Assembly: GCA_003254905.1 (NCBI GenBank)
Contig: QANU01084266.1
Span: forward strand, 62,001 to 126,000
Length of the DNA stretch: 64,000 nucleotides
Source: Nissolia schottii
Taxonomy: Eukaryota; Streptophyta; Magnoliopsida; Fabales; Fabaceae
Direction of reading: 5' to 3'
Below are positions 10,863-22,981 of this stretch, piece after piece. A program made the translations under genes and the position numbers. The notes beneath the pieces were generated by a model. The model ran no database searches. It was not told where the DNA came from and saw only the letters and a program-made list of their open reading frames with translations. Positions within the stretch are counted from its first letter, which is position 1, and each line of letters begins with the position of its first letter.

Positions 10863-11603
10863 GCCAGACTTGAGACTTTGGTGGTTCCAAGGGATCCAAT
10901 GAGTAAGGATGAGTCCATTATTGTGTATTAGAGCATGCATCATGAGGAATGGGTTGTGCATAGGTGTTAGGACAATCCTAGAGAATTAGAGATTAATCAC
11001 CTAATGTATAAAGATAATAATGGAACCTAGGGAACGCATATATAGTTATATGTTAGGAAGCCCACTCTTAGCAGAGTCTTACAGACAAGCCCCTCACCAA
11101 TTCACAAAGTTGGATTGGTTGATGTGTTACCTTGCCCGTCCCCACCAGTGAGGATTGGTTAACGAGTCAGTCGCCCAAGGGTGGATTGGTTCGAAGAGGT
11201 TAATGACACAAGGAAGGTAGAGGATGGACCGAAAAAGGAGGAAGTAGAGGAAAAAGCGCTAACCCGGCCAGCCGGTATGTGCCAGAGCGGAGAAGAAGGA
11301 CGCTAACCCGGTCAGCCGGTACGCGTAAGAGGTCCCCAATGCCCCCATGCACTATGTAATTATATATTTGTGATTGAATGAATGTTTGTATATAAGTTAA
11401 TATGTATTTATAATTGTTTATGCATTATGTAACGTCAAGGGAACGACCCGAGACGATTAGTAGAATTGTAACTGAAATGTAAGGTCAAAAAACACGTGAA
11501 CTTAGTAAGAAAGACTAGTGCCCCAGTCGCCTAGCTAACTTAGATAAAGTTGTTCAGGGTTTTAGCAAAAGATAATAATTAGTAGGGTTCGTAGTATGCA
11601 TGA

Positions 11604-13553
11604 TGAAACACCCCTAGCTAACTGTTTAACCGTACGTAGTAAACAATGCTCACTAGGTTGTTTTCTTCTTTGGTTGGGTTACTTTTAGCCCCTACTTTTA
11701 GCTTGGAAAATATTTCTTACTTGAAAATATGGACCATTTTGAAAATCACTCTTTTACGGTATCAATTTGCAAATTAGGAGCCGTGCGTGAACAAGGAAAC
11801 ATATATATACAAAGGCTAGCGAACCTGTCAGTTAAGGTAGTGACAAGCTAGAGAAATATAAATATACATATAAGTACGATTCAAGGTCCAACATATAATT
11901 ACACACTGCTTATTAATAAATAATGATACAAACAATTAACAGTAGTCATAAATCCTAGTACAAAATATCTATCAACCTATGGCTGACGTCTTCACTTGGC
12001 TTCGGCTGGGAACTGTCCTGTTGCGGTCGCTCGTCGATCCCTTCGCTTAGCATACCTAGACCCATAAGGAGTGGGGGTGAGAACAGTAGGTTCTCAGTGG
12101 GAGTCCCTTCGCGGTTATCTATCGTTCATTACTCCATTATCTTCCAGGCCACCCAGGAATACCTCTAAGTGTCATGCATACTAATACCCTACTGATTATT
12201 GTCTTTGCCTAAGTCCTGAATGGCTTTATCTACTTTACTAGGTGACTGGGGATCTAGTCTTTCTTATCTAGGTTCTCGTGCTCATTAACTTTACGTTACT
12301 GCTAAAGACATAATATTCGTCTCGGGACGCTCCCTTGACGATACATAATGCATAAACATATATAAATACATACATACTTGCATACATACNNNNNNNNNNN
12401 NNNNNNNNNNNNNNNNNNNNNNNNNNNNNNNNNNNNNNNNNNNNNNNNNNNNNNNNNNNNNNNNNNNNNNNNNNNNNNNNNNNNNNNNNNNNNNNNNNNN
12501 NNNNNNNNNNNNNNNNNNNNNNNNNNNNNNNNNNNNNNNNNNNNNNNNNNNNNNNNNNNNNNNNNNNNNNNNNNNNNNNNNNNNNNNNNNNNNNNNNNNN
12601 NNNNNNNNNNNNNNNNNNNNNNNNNNNNNNNNNNNNNNNNNNNNNNNNNNNNNNNNNNNNNNNNNNNNNNNNNNNNNNNNNNNNNNNNNNNNNNNNNNNN
12701 NNNNNNNNNNNNNNNNNNNNNNNNNNNNNNNNNNNNNNNNNNNNNNNNNNNNNNNNNNNNNNNNNNNNNNNNNNNNNNNNNNNNNNNNNNNNNNNNNNNN
12801 NNNNNNNNNNNNNNNNNNNNNNNNNNNNNNNNNNNNNNNNNNNNNNNNNNNNNNNNNNNNNNNNNNNNNNNNNNNNNNNNNNNNNNNNNNNNNNNNNNNN
12901 NNNNNNNNNNNNNNNNNNNNNNNNNNNNNNNNNNNNNNNNNNNNNNNNNNNNNNNNNNNNNNNNNNNNNNNNNNNNNNNNNNNNNNNNNNNNNNNNNNNN
13001 NNNNNNNNNNNNNNNNNNNNNNNNNNNNNNNNNNNNNNNNNNNNNNNNNNNNNNNNNNNNNNNNNNNNNNNNNNNNNNNNNNNNNNNNNNNNNNNNNNNN
13101 NNNNNNNNNNNNNNNNNNNNNNNNNNNNNNNNNNNNNNNNNNNNNNNNNNNNNNNNNNNNNNNNNNNNNNNNNNNNNNNNNNNNNNNNNNNNNNNNNNNN
13201 NNNNNNNNNNNNNNNNNNNNNNNNNNNNNNNNNNNNNNNNNNNNNNNNNNNNNNNNNNNNNNNNNNNNNNNTACAGTCAAATATACAAATAGGCACATAT
13301 ACAGTTAAAAACTAAACCACATAGACAGTGGGCTTAGGGTTACCCACATCAAACGGCGATTCTGCTCCGGTAGCTTTGTTGTGCCGATTTTCCTCTTCAC
13401 CATGGCGTGCTCCGGGAATTTTTTCGAAGTCCGGTAGCGCTCCCGCGATGTGCACGAACGGTACTAGAAATGGGGAAAACTGAAGGAAGCAGGTAAAGTT
13501 TCCTCTTCTCTCTTTTCACCAGGGGGCCCTTTACAGCCGTGGCCCCCTGCTTG

Positions 13554-13586
<33 letters not shown>

Positions 13587-14014
13587 AATAAATTATATTA
13601 ATTTATTATTAGTTTATTATAAATATCCTAGCTCTTATTCTATTTCAGTCGTTTTTAACCACTTCTGGCCCACTCACGATTCTCCGAAAAATATCCTAAA
13701 TATATATCCGTGATCTACGAATTTTTTTCCTGATCATATGAGTATGTCAGGTTAAGGTATTCGTGAATAAATTACCTAGGGACAATTTTCACAGATACCT
13801 TAGGCACCTACCGAAATCCCGATTTTCAGCAAAATTTAGCACAGACCTTGCGGCACTCCGCGAGATCGAGAAACAATTATTTGACTGACATTTGAAAGCA
13901 ATTAATTTTCTAAATAATTTTCCCAGTCTAAATAATCGCCTCTAATGCGCTTTTAATTAAGCAAAATTAGGATTTAAGCGAAATCTCCATAAGGGAAAAA
14001 TTTGGGTTGTTACA
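11604..14014 (-). mobile_element. L2: solo long LTR in L1, TSD CATGA
   Basis: It runs from TGAAACACCCCTAGC to TTGGGTTGTTACA on the plus strand, so the LTR sense is minus. It is flanked by the 5-bp duplication CATGA (11599-11603 and 14015-14019), and L1 sequence continues on both sides. The acceptor-like block lies near 12060-12090 (minus) and the donor-like GTGGGTAACCC near 13345 (minus). The centre is the 882-bp N gap, which probably hides its repeat array. Confidence 0.85.
12390..13271. other. Assembly gap (882 Ns)
   Basis: A run of N inside L2. Apparent open frames crossing it are artefacts. Confidence 0.99.
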
Positions 14015-15417
14015 CATGATCACTTAGAAAGCCCCTGAATTGCCTGGAGGATACCCGAGTAAATGAACCATTGATAGCCACGGAAACCCACTGAGGACCA
14101 AGGGTTCTCACCCCGTCTCGGTTATGGATCCAGCTTGCACCCATGACATCTCCACCAGCAAAGGACGTATGGCTATTCACCCACACCCATATGCGCAACT
14201 ACCGCACAGACACCCTTCTCGAGACGAGCAACTTTGCACATGCGCGTCTATCGGATGAGCCTGATCATTCTCCTAGACAGAGACTCGGAGCCCCAAGGAC
14301 ATAACCGATGAACCCGATCTGGATTGATGAGCGTCCAGGAACAGTAACCGAGACCCGATCCGCCTTAACGGTGATGAGGAGATGCCTTCATCGGAGCTAG
14401 AGCCGACCCCCACACCAGCCCCGATGCCAGTCACAGACCCCGGTGCGTCTACTCTGACGGTCCGAGCCCAAGGCTGCAGGACCACGGCCAGAAAGAGAGT
14501 ACTCTCAGCTCGGCCACGCCGCTTCGTCCCATGTGACTTTTCTGCAATGACGAACCCAAGTAGCGAGGAGGAGGAGGAGCCCTTGGAGCGCCTAGGAGAC
14601 TCTGAGTAGGTGGCAGACAGCAGGACCAGAGAGTAGGGATAGGACCTGTACCGTACACGAAGCGAGCAGTACCGCTCGTGTACGTAGTTTTATTGTAGAC
14701 AATGTGTTTGTATTTTATGCCGGCTGATATGTATGACCATCTGACTGTATAAACTTATGTATTGTAATATAATGGTGTGTTATGTACATTCGGGCACCTA
14801 GGTGTACTTTCTACCGATAAAGCTCCACGCTATAGGTATGTACTCGCACTCTCTTATCTTTTAGTTACGTCGCTATACGTTATGTTATCCGCATGGCTCA
14901 TTATTTTCTTAACAACCGTACTTGTAAAGAAATCTCAAATTGGCTCGTATTTTCCGTAACCTTAATTTCAGTCAGTAATCTAGAACAGTAGTAGTTCGCA
15001 ACCAGCATACAACCACCTAGCCAGGGAAACCTATGACTTAAGCATAGGCCAACTAGCTAGGGTGTTGCAGCCCCACTGCCGGAGTCAAGAAAAATCATAG
15101 GAGCACACCAACGTTCATAGGAAATTCTTCACATCAACTTTACCCAATCAAAATACGCTTAGGAAGTGGGTAACCCTAGATCCACTGTCTATGTGGTGTT
15201 TAATGTTATTTTATATGTGTGTATCTGAAGATATAATGTAGTAAATTTTATTTAGAAAATGTAGGGAATATTATGAAATGATTATTTTATATGTTTCTAA
15301 GCTGGAAAACTGTGTTATAGTGTCTGTTGGAACTGTGGGAAGGTCCCAAATGAAAAATATAAGTTTCAGATAGCATTTGTGCAAGAAACAGCGCTACAGA
15401 TGAGTTTAAGGCAAGGT

Positions 15418-15598
15418 CATTCGAATGACCTGGCATAGTCATTCGAATGACCCTAAATTTTACTCATCTAGGAGCCATTTTAGCAGGTTATTCGTATGAC
15501 CTGGCATGGTCATTCAAATGACACTGCAAAAAGCACAAAACGGGAGCAAAATTCTAGTGTCATTCGAATAACTCAGCTAGTCATTGGAATGACCACTG
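15418..15598. repeat. Paired-palindrome array of L3 (GTCATTCGAATGAC)
   Basis: Three pairs of a 14-bp palindrome (some copies mutated). Members of a pair start 21-22 bp apart, and pairs are about 70 bp apart. The linker between pairs contains AAATTTTACTCATC. Confidence 0.9.
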
Positions 15599-17183
15599 AA
15601 GAACTTGATATTTTAGCTTTTCTACATGTTCCAACAAGCACTAGAATCCTAAAGATTGTATATGAAAGTAACCATGAACTTATGGTACTTATGAAAACAT
15701 GCATCATGAGGACCTGGTCGCCGTTAAGGTTTTAGGACGACTGTAGATAAATACAGAATTATCACCTAAAGTTTAAAGAGCATAATTGAACCCTAGGGAA
15801 CAATGATGCCTTAAGAAGGTTCCGGCCACAAAGGGTCCGGTATACCTTGAAGAAAGTACGTAGTTATATGATTAGGATTATCCCCTCTCTTGGACGTCTA
15901 CGGACAAGCCCCTCACCAGTCCAACAAGATGGATTGGTCAATGATGTTAACGCAAGTTCAAGACCAGTCTTTATGATGAAAAGAAAAGAAGGAAAGAAAG
16001 AAAGGAAAGATGAATGTATGTAAGGGTGACGTCTAGCCTACACGATGATGATGATGATGACGTAATGATAATGATGTACGAGTCCACGCCTGGTCGCATG
16101 GAGAGGATCGACCCCTCGCCATCCTACTAGGTGGATGGTTATCCCTATTGATAGTCTATAAATGGACCCTAGTTTTCCATTGGTGGTTCGCAACCACTCA
16201 TCTTATAGCGCTGCTTGGTCGTCGTCAATATGGGAGTTAGAAGCAGGTTGTAGCCAGATGGCCACGTCTACAAAGGTGGAGGACAACGTAACAAGAAGGA
16301 CGCAACCCCGGTCCCCTAATTTGACTGGAAGCGTAAGAGAACCCCAACTCCCCTCATGCATAAGATATGCGATGTATGAATATATGTATGTAAGTAGATA
16401 TAGCATTTAAGTACTGTCAAGAGAATGCTCAAGACGGCCTATATAAACGTTGCAAGTCAAGCGAGTAAAGTTAATAAGCACGAAGCCATAGAAAAGAAAC
16501 AGATTAGAGATTCCTCGACACCTAGCAAAACAGGTAAATCTACTCAAGATTAGGATGAAGGATAATAATCAGTAGGGATCTAGTATGCATGAACACGTAG
16601 AAAGCTCCTGAGTGGTCTGGATCATAACCGAGATAAGGAAATAACCCCTACGCTAAGTGAAATGTACCATCCCAATTTCTCCCCATACAAAGATTTTGCA
16701 AAAATCCACAATTTGGCTTAAGTAAAGGCACAATCAGGACGACTATGGGGACTGGAAAAATTATTTAGAAAATTAACTGCTTCCGAACCCGAGTCCAGTA
16801 GTTGTTTCTTGATCTTGCAGAGTGCTGCGAGGTTCGTTCCAAGTTTCTCCAAAAACTGAAATTTTTGTGGACACTTAAGGTATCTGTGAAAATTTACCTC
16901 CGGGCATTAAATTCACAAATACCTCAACTCAAGATACCCTACTGACTGGAAGTATTCGTAGATCACGGATATGTGTTCGAAATATTTTTAGGATATCCGT
17001 ACACGAGCGAACAACGATCAAACGCGATCAAACGTGATCGAAACGGAGACAGGCTGAGGAAATGGCAATTGACCACGTGGTCAATGGGGTTGCGAGGGGA
17101 TGAATGCATTTAATGCATTAAATGTAAAATTATCCTTTTTCTTTATTTTCTATTTCTTTTATTTTTGGGGGCCAAAATTTTGG

Positions 17184-17191
17184 CTATAAAA
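17184..17191 (+). promoter_or_regulatory. TATA-like box of L5
   Basis: CTATAAAAG lies about 520 bp into the LTR. It is followed by a GC-richer stretch and, about 175 bp later, the conserved donor-like site. This is the expected place for an LTR promoter. Confidence 0.5.
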
Positions 17192-17574
17192 GCCATGCCC
17201 CCGAGGCTTCACTGTCTCCAAAATTTTCTCTTTTTTCATACGTTTTCGGTTCTGGTTATGTACATCGCGGTAACGCTGCTGGACTCAGGAAAAATAGGAG
17301 GAGCATACCATTGTGAAGAGGATATTTTTCTCTTCATTTCTACCGAGTCAGGAAACGCTTAGGAGGTGGGTAACCCTATGCCCACTGTCTATGTGGATAT
17401 TTATGTTGTTTTATGTGCTTATATCTGATAAACTGATTTAGTAGATTTTATGTGAAAATATAGGGGTAAAGTTGTCAAAATGATTTTGAGTAGTTTTAAT
17501 GTTAGAAAAATATAATTGTATTGACTGGAACTGTGTGGGGTGGAAATTCTAAAAAAGTTCACGAAACTGATGCT

Positions 17575-17768
17575 GGGACCATCAGCACGCCAGGCTTACC
17601 CGCCAAGCTCACGCCAGGCTTACCCGCCAGGCGCACGCCAGGCTTACCGGCCAGGCTTACCTGCCAGGCTCACGCTAGGCTTACCCAGGCTTACCCGCCA
17701 GGCACCCGCCAGGCTCGCGCCAGGCTTACAGGCCAGGCTCACAGGCCAGGCTCACGCCAGACCAAGCA
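17575..17768. repeat. Array of L5 (CCAGGCTTACC type)
   Basis: About a dozen tandem copies of a 10-18 bp word built on CCAGGCTTACCCG and CCAGGCTCACG. It sits where other family members carry palindromes, but the word itself is not palindromic. Confidence 0.85.
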
Positions 17769-18117
17769 CTGAACCTTGGGGAAATTATATATATATATAT
17801 ATGTATATATTATGCTATAAATCACTATGTGATTATGTGTCATATTATGATATCATGCACTATGAGGACCGGGTTGTCAATAAGTGTTAGGACAACCTTA
17901 GAGAACTAAAGGTTAATCACTTAATGCTTAAAGATCATAATTGAACATTAGGGAACAAGTATGTAGTTATATGATAGTAAGTATCTCTTGGCGGACACGC
18001 CCCTCACCAGTCCCCAAAAAGGGTGGATTGGTACATAATGATGAAAGAAAAGAAAGCAAAGAAAGAAAGAAAGTAAAGAAAAGATGAATGAGAAAGGGTG
18101 ACGTCACACCTATATGA

Positions 18118-18290
18118 AAGGTCGCCCCCGGTCCAGTAGTTAGCTGGAGGGATGCGACGCCCGGTCCAATAGTTAGCCGGGAAGATGATAAAGAAGATAA
18201 AAAGGTCGCACGCCTGGTCCAGTAGTTAGCCGGAGGGATGCGACGCCCAGTCCATTAGTTAGCCGGGAAGAGGATCAAGATGATAAAAAG
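18118..18290. repeat. Second tandem array of L5
   Basis: Four copies of a 30-60 bp unit with the core GTCCAGTAGTTAGCCGG (variants). It corresponds in position to the other 3'-side tandem arrays of the family. Confidence 0.8.
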
Positions 18291-20974
18291 GACGCTAACC
18301 CGGGTGAGCCGGTATGCGTAAGAGAACCCCATGCATAAAGTATGAAATGAATGAATATGTAATGATGTGATGAATGAGTATATGAATGAGTATATGATAT
18401 ATAAGTTACGATAAGGCATGTAAGTATATGTATGAAGTAAGTACCGTCAAGAGAACGCTCGAGACGGCTATGTATATACGCGAGAAAAGTTAACAAGCAC
18501 GAGAACTTAGATAAGAAAGACTAGATCCCCAGTCACCTAGTAAAGTAGATAAAGTCGTTCAGGACTTTAGGCCAGATAATAATCAGTAGGATGTTAGTAT
18601 GCATGTTCACTTAGAAACACCTAAGCGGCCTGGTTCCTAAGTGAGTAAAGAAGTACCCCCACACCAAGGTTAACCACTAAGGACGACTATTCTCACCCCG
18701 CTCGCTTATGCTTCCAGGAGCAGGCGAAGACTATGAGGGCTACGAAGAGCCAACCGAGGAGTTACCAGCAGAGCAGTGATGGCCCGAGGGCGGATTAGCG
18801 GAAGGCCATGCTTTTTGATATATATTTTGATATGTATTTTGATGTATTTGATGTGTATATGTAAACTATTATGATACTTGGTTGGTTGTAATTGTGATGG
18901 ACCAGATACTTGTTTATGTACTTATGTATGCCAGTAATGACTATCACTCTTAAGCTTAAGCACTATCGTTTGTATTATATGCATTGATTCACACGCAGCT
19001 CATACTTTGCAAATAAAGTAACCAATAGAAAAGTTTTAAAATGGTCTGTATTTTACTTAACCTAGTATTTTTGAAAGATAATAAAGGACTATGAGTAATC
19101 CCACCAAACGAGCAACAACCTAGTGAGCATTGTGTACTACTCGAAGGTATGCAGTTAGCTAGGGTGTTACATGAAACACCCTAGCTAACTGCCTACGCCT
19201 AGGTCGTACGCAAAGCTCACTAGGTTGTTTACTACCTGGTGGGAATACTTATAGTCCAGTAGTACTTTTGGAAAATAGTCATTTAGGAAAATAGGGACCG
19301 ATTTTAAACTTTTCCATCATATCAATTATTGCGTAAAAATAGGAGCCATACGTCAGAAAGAACAATTATAACAAGCGGTAAAGCCTTTAGGCTTAGCGAA
19401 TAATAGTCGAGTAATAGTAAAGCATAACCGTGCATTCATTTTGGTCCATCACAAAAGTCACATAGGTATAATTACAATAAATAACGTACAAACTACATGT
19501 TCATCATATACAATACATAGTCTCAAAATACATAGTCTCAAAATACAAGGGCTACCGTAACACTACTCAGTATTCCCCCAACAAAATACTCGCTCTGGCT
19601 GGCTTTGGTGTCCCTGGCTAGTCTGGACTGCCTCATAGTTCCTCGGCCGGTTCGACCACATCCTCGTAGTAAGACTCATCATGTGTCCTTGGAGTCATAA
19701 GGTAGTGGGGTTGAGAACGGTAGGTTCTCAGTGGAAACTGTAGCTCGGTAATCTCGTGGTTCATTTAGTTATACTCCAGGCCGTTCAGCTGTTTCTAAGT
19801 GAGCATGCATACTAACATTCCTACTGATTATTATCTGGCCTAAAGTCCTAAACAGCTTTATCTACGTTACTAAGTGATAGGGGAACTACTCTTGCTTACT
19901 AATTTCTCATGCTTATGACTGTCTATCGCATATATACATAGCCGTCTCGAGCATCCTCTTGATGGTACTTACATGATTTTAATTATCTTCTCACATACAT
20001 TCTTGCATACATTACATACATATATTCATTCATACATCACATACTATACTTCTTTCTTTCTTTCTTAAATTCATACTTTACTTTTACTTTCCTCTTTCTT
20101 TACTTTTCTCTTGCTTTACTTTTCCTCTTTCTTGAGCCCTTCCACTCTTGTAGTCGTGGCCTCGACTACAACCTACTTGCATTCATTATTGTTGACAACC
20201 CGGCAGCGCTCTAACAGGTGTGGTAGCTAACCACATAAAGCTCATAAGAGGAATGCATCGATCAACTATATGAACAACCACCCACTGTTGGATGGTGAGG
20301 GGACGGCCCTGGCGACGCGACCGAGCATGGTACTCGATATCCTCATCATAGTATATCCTCTGTTGACATTACTTGACGGGATACCCGCACACCCCCAGGT
20401 AGGTCCTCTGTTACCTACTTGCGGTGGGCTTCCACCTTCCGCGTGCCCTCTCTTGACACCTCGGAAGTGGGCTGGTATCGTACCCCCACCTTAGCATGTC
20501 CTCTGTTGACATTGCTAGGTGTGGTAATCGCACACCTCTAAGTATGCCCTTGCGACACCACCTGTGGCGGGCTTCCACCTTCGGTATGCCCTTGCGACTC
20601 TACTGAAGTGGGATCGTTAGTTGGACTTATGTGATGTCACGTCCTGTACCTGTACTTATAGCATCTCATCATATCATTATCTTTTCTTTCTTACAACATT
20701 TCTTTTTTTCTTTTCTTTCTTTTCTCATAGCATGGCATGACTTGTTCCCTAAGGTTCATTTCAATTATAATCTTTACTCGTTACTTGATTAATCTCTAAT
20801 CCTCTAGGAATACCTTAACATGATGCAAGACATGCTAACATATCATTTCCATAAGTACAATGCATGAAGTTCTACCTATTACATCACATAGTTCATATAT
20901 TTCAATCCTATACATCATGAAAATCATAACTGGTTGGACTATGTGCCTCAAGACAGCTTCCATAAGACGTTCAA

Positions 20975-21232
20975 GTCTCAGGCCGCTCAGCAGAACCTCT
21001 TGTTCGCTCAGTGCTCTAAGCTCATCTTGCTCAGCGGTAACTCCTTTCGCTCAGCAGGCTGGGGCTCAATTTTCAAAAATATCTTTCCATCCTTATCCTT
21101 CAAAAATATCTTTCCATCCTTATCTTCAGTGGCCTTCAGGCCGCTCAGCGCCCTGGAGTTCACGTTTCAAAAACTTGCTTCCTGATGCATTCCGCTCAGT
21201 GGCACTTGGGGCCGCTCAGCGGTACCTGGGCG
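20975..21232. repeat. Array of L4 (CGCTCAGCG type)
   Basis: About nine copies of GCTCAGCG or GCTCAGTG-like words, several spaced 20-24 bp apart. A partly separate 25-bp direct repeat (CAAAAATATCTTTCCATCCT core) lies at 21074-21123. Confidence 0.85.
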
Positions 21233-22563
21233 AGGCTGAAACCGAATGCATCGTTTTCTTCCCTTTCTTTTCCTCTTTTATCATGGACACTCCTTGAGGT
21301 TCTCACACATATTCCAACCATTAAAATCCTAGCTAGTCCAGGTCACAAGACCCTTCAGAATCATCTTCCTAAACCTAGCCAAAGTTCTAACATACATAAA
21401 CATACATACATAGAAGCATACACACACACATAAGCAAACACAACCACCAAAGAGGTGAGTAGCCATAGTTACCCACTTCTTGGGGGCTGTCCGGTGGTGA
21501 GGGAAAAGTGGGAGAGTCGTCCTCCACACGTAGGGTGCGATCCAAGCTTTCCGGCAGAGTTTCTTCGGCGAAATCACGGAGCACACGGACAGAGTTTCGG
21601 CTAGGATAGGAATTTTTCTAATTTTTTCTGCTTAGGGGCTGGCTATTTATAGATGAAATTCTGCCTCCCATAATTACCTTTTTGCCCTTATGCTTATTTA
21701 CCAAATTGCCCTTTTTATTTTCTTCAAAAATTAATTAATTCAAATGATAATCTATATGTCACATCAATGAGTAGTAAATGGAATTTTAAATTAATTTCCT
21801 TGGCAATCAGATTGGGTCACGTGGGAATTGGGAAATTTGACTTTTCCCGGTTCTATTTCGCTCGTTTTTTATCACTCGCAGTGCCGGTGCATCGCGCACG
21901 GTCGTCCGAAAAATATTCTGCTTGTACCATCGCGCACGATCCTCTAATTTCCCCCTACATGGGAATATCATTAGTTTAAGGCACTTGTGATTTTTCCTCT
22001 GGGGTAGTATTCTTTACAGATACTTTCGGCCCATTTTCGCTTGCCGGTGTCCGAACCGGACCGTTCTGCTGTCTGCGGAATTTCCTATAACCGCAGCCCT
22101 AGGTTCCTTGGACATTCTTAACCCTAAAAATCCTTCTGTAACCTTTCTAAATTGTGTTAGAATTTATTTTATTGAATTTTGACGAACTTTTCACTAAGGA
22201 AAAATGCGGGATGTTACACTAAGGTATCCCACTCTGGACGAAATGTTCTCACCCTCACTTGCTCATGATTCCAGGGGCAGACGATGTTTACGCTAAGCAG
22301 CAGGAGTAGCTGTGAATGATGGTCGCAAGAAGCCGACATCTGAGGGAGCAAGGCGTAGAGGTTGTTGTGGATGGACTAAGGGAGTTGCGCGTTAGATAAC
22401 CTTTATTTTGCGGAAAGAACAATGTATTTGGACGGACATGTCGTGTATATGTAAATTATTATAATACTTATGTGAGTTGTTGTGAATATATGTGATGGAC
22501 CATGTGTCACCTAGTGAGCATTGCATACGACTTAAGCGTAAGCAGCTACCTAGGGGTGTTACA

Positions 22564-22981
22564 TAGACCATACTAATCTTGAGCAATTTAATCTATTTAC
22601 TAGGTGACGAAGGGAAAACTAATCTTGTATTACCTACTTTTATGGTATCATGCTTTCTAATCTTAACCACTTAAACATCTCGTGACACTAGATCATGCTT
22701 ACTCGTACTTTACGTAAACTTGTGTGAAATACCCGTGATACCGAATTAGGTTTTGTTTGCCCTATGGCATAAACATATATAGCATTCTGAACTTGAACTT
22801 TTCCCATATGTAACTCAAGAATACCATGCATGCAGGAACTAATAGGGGTCCTCTTATGTGCCCATGAAGGTTTCTATCGGGGTACATGCTTCCTTTCCTC
22901 CATGTACTCATTAGGTGACCATCGCCACCATCAGAATAAATCCTTATTTTCCTTAGGTTAAGCTTGAACCAGTGTGGTAGT
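22564..22981 (-). mobile_element. L6: fragment of a minus-oriented long LTR
   Basis: It contains the minus version of the conserved CACCTAGTAAATAG block near 22595-22610 and sequence typical of the middle of the LTR. L3 abuts it on the left and L7 begins inside it on the right, so both probably inserted into it. Confidence 0.5.

Larger units (their letters stand above)
10270..15069 (+). mobile_element. L1: Ty3/gypsy long LTR, 5'-truncated, interrupted by L2
   Basis: This is a plus-oriented member of the long-LTR family. Landmarks in order: the donor-like GTGGGTAATC near 10381; a palindrome array at 10620-10862; the GACGCTAACCCGG block near 11300; the conserved CACCTAG...GATAAAG block; an interruption by L2 at 11604-14014; resumption at 14020; the acceptor-like TTCTCACCCC...GGATCCAG near 14108-14130; and the end GCTAGGGTGTTGCA at 15069. 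The expected TGTAACATCC start is not found on the left. Confidence 0.7.
16663..19171 (+). mobile_element. L5: solo long LTR in L4, TSD TGAAA
   Basis: A complete plus-oriented solo LTR of 2509 bp, from TGTACCATCCCAATTT to TAGCTAGGGTGTTACA. It is flanked by TGAAA (16658-16662 and 19172-19176). Internal order: TATA-like CTATAAAA at 17184; donor-like GTGGGTAACCC at 17367; the CCAGGCTTACC array at 17575-17768; a second tandem array at 18118-18290; an acceptor-like block ending CTTCCAG near 18718; a short acidic ORF; and the terminus. It is the best template for the family. Confidence 0.9.
16658..22218 (-). mobile_element. L4: solo long LTR in L3, TSD CTAAG, interrupted by L5
   Basis: The outer limits are TGAAA at 16658 and GGGATGTTACA ending at 22218, flanked by CTAAG (16653-16657 and 22219-22223). 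The body is 19172-22218 (about 3.05 kb), minus-oriented. The acceptor-like block is near 19675-19710, a CGCTCAGCG array at 20975-21232, the donor-like GTGGGTAACTATGG near 21465-21480 and TATA-like CTATAAATAG near 21650. L5 inserted only five bases from its terminus. Confidence 0.85.
15070..22563 (+). mobile_element. L3: long LTR, 5'-truncated, interrupted by L4/L5
   Basis: Plus-oriented LTR sequence occupies 15070-16657 and 22224-22563. The left part has the donor-like GTGGGTAACCC near 15168, a GTCATTCGAATGAC array, and the conserved blocks up to GATAATAATCAGTAGG. The right part resumes with the acceptor-like TTCTCACCCTC...GATTCCAG near 22245-22275 and ends TAGGGGTGTTACA. L4 sits between, flanked by CTAAG. 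The first half of this LTR, upstream of the L1 insertion point, is not found on the left of L1. Confidence 0.8.

Noticed and set aside
12268-13298. Three open frames of 300-340 codons
   Set aside because: They consist almost entirely of the N gap; only the edges are sequence.
17540-17890. 116-codon frame over the CCAGGCTTACC array
   Set aside because: Pure translation of a tandem repeat (ARQAYPPG-like text).
20975-21232. CRISPR-like regular repeats
   Set aside because: The repeats are short and degenerate, spacers are not unique sequences of fixed length, there are no cas genes, and the DNA is plant nuclear.
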